From assembly GCA_001661515.1 (NCBI GenBank), contig LUVW01000006.1, positions 658,959-671,324 of the forward strand: DNA of 12,366 nt, written 5' to 3'. Shown here piece after piece: positions 7,683 to 12,366 of this stretch (its first letter is position 1; each line of letters opens with the position of its first letter). Under the pieces are notes generated by a model. That model was not told the origin of the DNA. It made no database searches and saw only the letters and a list, made by a program, of their open reading frames with translations. The position numbers were made by a program, and so were the translations under genes. Source of the stretch: Capniomyces stellatus. Taxonomy: Eukaryota; Kickxellomycota; Harpellomycetes; Harpellales; Legeriomycetaceae.

Positions 7683-10600
7683 ATGGAAAGCACAGACAAT
7701 CTGGTACAGGCGGTAGTGAACGAGGAGAGGGAGACCTTGGTTAAAACGAAGGAAATAGAAAGTGAAGAGGGAAATGACGAGGAGATAAATGGAAATGTGA
7801 CCGAGTACAGCGGAGTTGCACCGATAAAAAAAGAGTAAGAAAATAACACCATGTACAAAAAAAAAACTGGAAAAAAAAGGTAATTGAAGGAAATGGATAT
7901 TAAAAAAGAAATGAATGGGGGATTGATAGATATTTGCTGAGTAGAAAGACGGAAGAGGAAGGGTCAAATGACGCAGAGGTAAGGAATAATACAGGAGTTT
8001 AGGAATACTTTGGAAAATTAAAGGGGAAGAATATAAACAACAACAAAAATAACAACGATTGGAATAGGAACAAGACAAAGAAAAGCGGGAGAGGGGGCAG
8101 AACAAAGATAGACTTAAAAAAATGGTGGTAAAGAGAGTGACAGACCTTGAAAAGGTAAGGAGTGAGTATTAAGAGTTATGATAGAATTAGAAAATGAATA
8201 ATATGAGGAAGTAACTAAATAATAAATGAACAAAATAGCTATGTAAATACACAAGCATGGGCGAGGAGTGCCAGGACGAAAGGTAAAGCAAAACAAAAGT
8301 TTGTAGAGAGAAAAGGAAAGAAACGAGAAGGGGAATGGTGGAATGGTAGAAAAGAGGTGAATTTAAAAAAGCAAGTTGTATAAAAAAAATGGAAATAGGT
8401 GTCGATATAGTCATAATCTTGAAGAATACTTGGAGAAAAGGCCAAAAGATATTGGAATAGAATGTCCGATATTTAAGGTCCATGGAAAGTAAGTGGAAGA
8501 AGACTTGACTAGGGGAATGAAGTAGAGCTAAAATGAAATGGAGCGGTGAAATATAACAAAACAAAACAAAACAAAATAGGTGTAGCTTTGGAATACGGTG
8601 CAGAGCAGGGGCTAGTCATACTTTAAAAGATGGGAAACAGATGGTGGATGAAGAGTTGGTTAAGAATAGTTCAAAAAGCGAAAGAAACTTTATAACTTCT
8701 GAGCTGCGAAAAAAGCTACGAAGTAAAAAGGTAAAGAAGGGTTCAAAATATGAATAAGTGATTATAGAAATAGAGGGGGAAAAGAAAAATGATTTAAAAA
8801 TTAAAATTGAAATAAATGTAGTACGAATATTCAAAAACGGAAAAGGAGATAATGAAAAGTGAAGGAAACCACGGAGAAAAGGACAAACTGAGAAGCAAGT
8901 ATAAAAAGAACAAGAAACGACTAGAGGAACTCACCAAAGTGGAAGAAGGAAAGGGAACAGCTAGCGACAAGAGACAGCTTGAAGAAAACGTAGATGGTGG
9001 GAAGTGCGAAAATGTAGCAGAAAAAGAGGTGAAAAAGATGAAAACAAAAGAAACCGATGAAGAACAAGAAGAAATTAAAATAGGCGGATTGGGAGAGGTA
9101 GAGGCAAAAGCAGAAGAAAGAAACACAAAGAAAAAAGGCGTAGATTTCAGGGGGAAAACGTTTTTGGCGCCACTAACTACAGTGGGAAATCTTCCGTTTC
9201 GCAGAGTATGCAAGGACTTTGGCGTGGACATCACGTGTTCGGAAATGGCAATGTGCAACAACCTGCTAGAAGGAAACAACTCTGAGTGGTCGCTGCTCAA
9301 AAGACACAAAAGCGAAACTATTTTTGGCGCCCAGATCTGTGGACCAACATTTGACTCTGTTGTCCGTTCATCAGAGCTTCTTTGCAACGAGGTTGATATT
9401 GACTTTATTGACTTGAACGTCGGCTGCCCCATTGACCTAGTTTTCAACAAAGGCTCTGGAAGTGGAATGATGAAGAATACCAATAAACTTTACAGTGTTG
9501 TCAGAGGAATGATCAATGTAAGCTTATTATTTATTATTTATTATTTATCCTAGCTTATTATTTATCCTAGTTTATTATTTATTATTGGAATTTGTTAATC
9601 TGGACGTTAATAAATGTTGCAATTAATCCCTGTTTATTATTTATTGACAACCTAAATACATAAACACATATATATAAATATAGGTTGTCGATATTCCTGT
9701 CACTGTCAAATATCGGTTAGGAATCACCAACAAATCTCTACTCGGCTCCTCAATCACCACCAATCTTCAGTCTATTGGTGCATCACTAGGAACTGTAACT
9801 TTATCTCAACTTGCTACATATCAATATTATTCTATCATCATAACCATTGCTATCTAAACATTCCCTGTATTTCACATTGTCAATACTATCTATTAGCATC
9901 TTTATTTTATTTTTTATTGACTTTTATTTTTATTTTTTATTTTTTATTTTCTAGGTCCATGGAAGATCCCGGTTACAGCGATATTCCAAACTGGCCGACT
10001 GGGATTACATCAAACAATGCAAGGACATTTCATCCGATATGCCTGTCTTTGGTAAATGTCTATTATAGTGTTTGTCTAACATCTATTTTTTAACTATCAA
10101 TTCTCAACTTGACAATTGTTTGTTTTTACTAGGAAATGGCGATGTTTTTTCTTGGGAAGACTACTGGAATCATATGGAGTCTGAAAAAGTTGATGGAATA
10201 ATGATTGGAAGGTAAATCCTCTTCCCCCTTCTCCATAGCCCTTTAATATTTCTTTCTTTTTAAAATATTTATTTTCCCAATTACTGTATATCTAAATTTA
10301 CTTTATCTCTGCTTCAACTCTGTTTCTACAACAAACACCATTTATACTTTATCCTGCTTTGTAGAGGCGCTTTGATTAAACCTTGGATTTTCCAGGAAAT
10401 CAATGAACGTAAAGTCTGGGATATCTCTTCAAATGAAAGACTCGACATCCTGAAAACCTTTTGCAACTATGGCTTGGAACACTGGGGCTCTGACGACTTT
10501 GTAATTTCCTTTTTCATTCTTAATATCACCATTATTGATATTAATTAATTGACACTCATTTATTGATATTCATCTACTACCCAATCCGCCCCGCTTAGCT

Positions 10601-10925
10601 TTTTTTTATTCCAACACTTTTCTTTGTACTAAATACATTATCTATTTTACTTGCTCTGTTTGAATAGGGTGTTCATCATACAAGAAGATACCTGTGCGAG
10701 TGGCAATCTTTTCTTCACAGATACGTACCCGTTGGTCTTCTTGAAACTTTGCCCGCTAGAATCAACCAAAGACCTCCCCCATTTTGTGGAAGAAACGACC
10801 TTGAAACTCTAATGGCCAGTTCCAACGTAAACGACTGGATCAAGATTTCTGAATTATTGCTTGGCCCCTCGCCCTCTGATTTCACCTTTATCCCCAAACA
10901 CAAATCCAACTCGTACCAAGGCTAA
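7683..10925 (+). CDS. DUS3: tRNA-dihydrouridine(47) synthase [NAD(P)(+)], Dus3; 12 exons, 649 aa
   Basis: Dus3 is an FMN enzyme that reduces uridine 47 in the variable loop of cytoplasmic tRNAs. Exons: 7683-7834, 7930-7978, 8068-8154, 8239-8282, 8399-8488, 8580-8730, 8822-9517, 9684-9794, 9955-10051, 10133-10211, 10365-10500, 10668-10925. All introns are GT-AG, exons total 1950 bp, and the stop is TAA. In the joined protein: [14 protein letters not shown] (residues 44-57), the family's N-terminal motif; RERGQNKDR (74-82); CCCH finger 1, C98-x8-C107-x4-C112-x3-H116; finger 2, C133-x8-C142-x5-C148-x5-H154; a charged linker; and the barrel from about 299. Barrel motifs are [23 protein letters not shown] with catalytic C393, [30 protein letters not shown] and [11 protein letters not shown], then the C-terminal helical domain with [19 protein letters not shown] and [13 protein letters not shown]. 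The length equals usual Dus3 (about 650). Exon 8 ([12 protein letters not shown]) is the most divergent part. The long frame at 8852-9553 is only the main exon. Confidence 0.95.
7835..8821 (+). other. DUS3 introns 1-6, purine-rich, 89-116 bp and shorter third intron
   Basis: Introns are 7835-7929, 7979-8067, 8155-8238, 8283-8398, 8489-8579 and 8731-8821. Donors are GTAAGA, GTAAGG, GTAAGG, GTAAAG, GTAAGT and GTAAAG; acceptors end in ATAG or GTAG, mostly AATAG. The phase is kept at every junction, and each join restores a known Dus3 motif, which is the main proof. None has a pyrimidine tract before the acceptor; they are A/G-rich like the flanking exons. Intron 5 ends in a (CAAAA)n run. Confidence 0.85.
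9518..10667 (+). other. DUS3 introns 7-11, T-rich, 81-167 bp
   Basis: Introns are 9518-9683, 9795-9954, 10052-10132, 10212-10364 and 10501-10667. Donors are GTAAGC, GTAACT, GTAAAT, GTAAAT and GTAATT; acceptors are TATAG, TTCTAG, TACTAG, TGTAG and AATAG. They are T-rich, with clear pyrimidine stretches in introns 8 and 9 and CTAAC/ACTAAA-like branch-point candidates (for example TCTAACAT in intron 9, GTACTAAAT in intron 11). Phases fit and restore the barrel motifs across each junction. Confidence 0.85.
9538..9570. repeat. 16-bp tandem repeat inside DUS3 intron 7
   Basis: TTATTATTTATCCTAG occurs at 9538-9553 and again at 9555-9570, followed by a partial third copy (TTTATTATTTATTATT). Each full copy ends in a TAG that could act as an upstream 3' splice site, well before the acceptor at 9682-9683 that restores the reading frame to known Dus3 sequence. 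Confidence 0.8.
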
Positions 10926-11257
10926 CAACCCCCTTTTATTTATCAATACTTTATATTTTTTTATCGAGTTTGTCTTTTTGACACTTTTTATTTATCAATA
11001 AAATTCACCTTTTATTTTTTATATAATTTACTTTTCACACCTACAACCACAACCACTATCACAACCACTATCCCTATCACCACCATTATTATTGTTTTTT
11101 TTATTGAGTCAACTTTTTCAAAATCACACCCACTATCCTTGCATTTGCCATCATTTTTTTGATATTCCACTCAAGAAAAAGTTACAATCAAGTTCAAGTA
11201 AATTTGCAATACTGATACTGGAATTGCACTGTCAAAAGTACGTCGTTTTAGTGAAAA
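10926..11257. other. 3' flank of DUS3 with low-complexity AC-rich patch
   Basis: T-rich 3' flank with a repeated TTTTATTTATCAATA motif near 10936 and 10987. It is followed by an ACAACC/ACTATC low-complexity patch at about 11041-11090 and then unremarkable AT-rich DNA. The open frame that crosses 11092-11325 lacks an ATG, starts in poly-T and is not credible as a gene. Confidence 0.5.
10997..11002 (+). promoter_or_regulatory. Polyadenylation signal AATAAA of DUS3
   Basis: A canonical AATAAA lies 72 bases after the DUS3 stop codon, followed within about 30 bases by T-rich sequence. Position and context suit a fungal poly(A) signal. Confidence 0.5.
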
Positions 11258-11773
11258 ATGTCAAGCCTGAGCACAAATTCACATTGACCCGATTTATTAT
11301 CATTTTTCACAGCTTCAAGAATTGATCAATATCTGCTCGACATCAACAACTTGATATTGTTGAAAAAATAGATGAAAGACTTGGACTTCATCACCAATTT
11401 ACGGGAAAGTGATGCACTCCAATACATTCCCCGAATACAGACCACTTTTGGTCAGATGGTCAAATGATTAAAATGACTTGTTAATTGTAGACAATGCTAG
11501 GTTATACACTGCTTTTCTAGAAAAAGTTTGCAAAAATTTGATGTATTGTGAATTGAACTAGGTGGAAACTGGGCGGGGAGTTGATGATAAGTCGGTAGTA
11601 GGAGCAGCACATATTTTAAAGTCAGCGCAATTCACTGCTTCCAACATCAGAAACTTTGTATAAAATATCAGTTGGTGATTTATGCTTTTAGGTTCTAGAC
11701 AAAAAAAGAGACTGAACTAGCTACTGAATATGCTTGTGGGTTAGTTAGATCCAAGATGTTTTATTCACAATAG
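11258..11773 (+). pseudogene. Interrupted coding-like region, unrecognised helical protein; decayed gene or gene with unusually short introns
   Basis: From ATG 11258 one frame gives protein-like, heptad-rich text (YLLDINNLILLKK, MKDLDFITNLRESDALQYIP) broken by TGA 11285 and TAG 11369; an ATG follows that TAG directly at 11372. At 11451-11490 a 40-base GT-AG segment could be removed, joining TTF to DNARLYTAFLEKVCKNLMY. That frame runs on to 11657 with a single TAG at 11559 and contains KSVVGAAHILKSAQFTASN. A further GT-AG segment, 11658-11698, would join to KKETELATEYACGLVRSK and TAG 11771-11773. These putative introns (about 40 bases) are half the size of the shortest DUS3 intron and have poor donors (GTCAGA, GTATAA). 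Decay is therefore the simpler reading. I recognise no family. Confidence 0.3.
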
Positions 11774-12366
11774 GGTTGATTTTATCTTCAATGTTTAATA
11801 ATATTGTGATAAAGTTGAGGTGACTAGTTGGTGGAGTGGTACAAGATGTATTGCGTTTTAAAAAAAGTTGAGTAAATATGTTTTAATAAAGGTTGATGTT
11901 GACCGTTTTTTTATTCATATTTTTTTTAGTTTTGGAGAATTGACAACTTGAAGTATAAGTTGAATAAAATAGAAAATAGAACCGAATTTGAATTAAATAG
12001 GATGATTTAATTGGAAGGTTTATTGTTCATTTTTTCCCAATAAAAGTGCAGTTTTTCAATCTTTTAAAAAAAAGAAAAACTGGAACGAATTGACTCGACT
12101 GTGTGAGGCTTGAAGACTTGAGAGAAGGCAAATAACCTTTAAACTTTTGTTCCTCTTACTTCAACTATAGTTTTAATAAACAACAAACCAACTCGGATTT
12201 AAACAGATCAATGAAAAAGGTGAAAGCACGAAAAATGTTTTGACGATAACAGCAAAAAAAAGGAAATTGAATTTCAACGACAATAAAGAAAGAAAAGCCC
12301 GTTTCAGAGATTAGATTGTAAGTGTCATATCAGAGATATTCGTGTCGGCTGAACCCCCAGATATAT
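11774..12366. other. Intergenic DNA, no supportable feature
   Basis: AT-rich sequence with A and T runs. Neither strand shows an open frame or protein-like text that I can support, nor a tRNA or obvious repeat. It may be the flank of a gene beyond the right edge. Confidence 0.5.

Noticed and set aside
7979..8002. A 24-base intron (GTAAGG...TTTAG) in DUS3.
   Set aside because: It would lead into a frame without the GQNK motif; using the acceptor at 8067 instead gives RERGQNKDR in phase and a normal intron length.
7641..8564. Long minus-strand open frames (Phe/Leu/Ser-rich, up to 154 codons).
   Set aside because: They are antisense shadows of the purine-rich DUS3 exons and introns; the + strand exons match a known family.
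7683..8850. The N-terminal half of DUS3 as a pseudogene because of stops in every frame.
   Set aside because: All stops fall within GT-AG introns whose removal restores both zinc fingers and the family's N-terminal motif.
8794..9483. Minus-strand frame of 229 codons.
   Set aside because: It is the complement of the Dus3 main exon, whose + strand reading carries catalytic motifs.
11041..11090. AC-rich patch reading TTTTITTTIPITT as a relic of the mucin-like repeat at the left edge.
   Set aside because: The units are irregular and the patch is short; simple low-complexity sequence explains it equally well.

Overview
The window looks like eukaryotic nuclear DNA, most likely from an AT-rich fungus. 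The main evidence is one protein-coding gene carrying eleven GT-AG introns of 81-167 bp, together with a typical fungal F-box/leucine-rich-repeat protein, two surface or secreted low-complexity proteins, and long A-rich or T-rich spacers. An early-diverging fungus (for example Kickxellomycotina/Harpellales) is my guess from general character only; no sequence feature proves it. All intact genes lie on the + strand and use the standard genetic code.

Layout: 1-771 is the 3' end of a gene for a Thr/Pro-rich, mucin-like protein (sixteen hexapeptides, then a four-cysteine C-terminal domain). 772-1271 is A-rich spacer with a polyadenylation signal and an imperfect direct repeat. 1272-2406 is a broken, coding-like stretch in several frames, whose N-terminus weakly resembles the U1-type zinc-finger splicing factor WBP4/FBP21. 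2514-2798 is a second broken, coding-like stretch. 2799-3626 is mostly spacer. 3627-5390 is an intact single-exon F-box-like/LRR protein of 587 residues. 5391-6394 is T-rich spacer with a TATA-like box near its end. 6395-7273 encodes a secreted, acidic, Asn/Glu/Met-repeat protein of 292 residues.

The best-supported result is at 7683-10925. A continuous reading suggests only a short catalytic fragment, but joining twelve exons gives a complete 649-residue tRNA-dihydrouridine(47) synthase, Dus3. It includes the N-terminal [10 protein letters not shown] motif, a GQNK motif, two CCCH zinc fingers and the full FMN-binding TIM-barrel with its catalytic Cys. The first six introns are purine-rich and lack pyrimidine tracts. 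The last five are T-rich. This follows a strand-composition switch near position 9500.

Downstream, 10926-11257 is 3' flank with AATAAA and an ACC/ATC-rich low-complexity patch. 11258-11773 holds another coding-like but interrupted stretch that I cannot identify. 11774-12366 holds nothing I can support.

The genes have unrelated roles (cell surface, ubiquitin ligase adaptor, secreted protein, tRNA modification), so this is an ordinary fungal gene neighbourhood rather than a cluster. I see no mobile element, CRISPR array, tRNA or rRNA.
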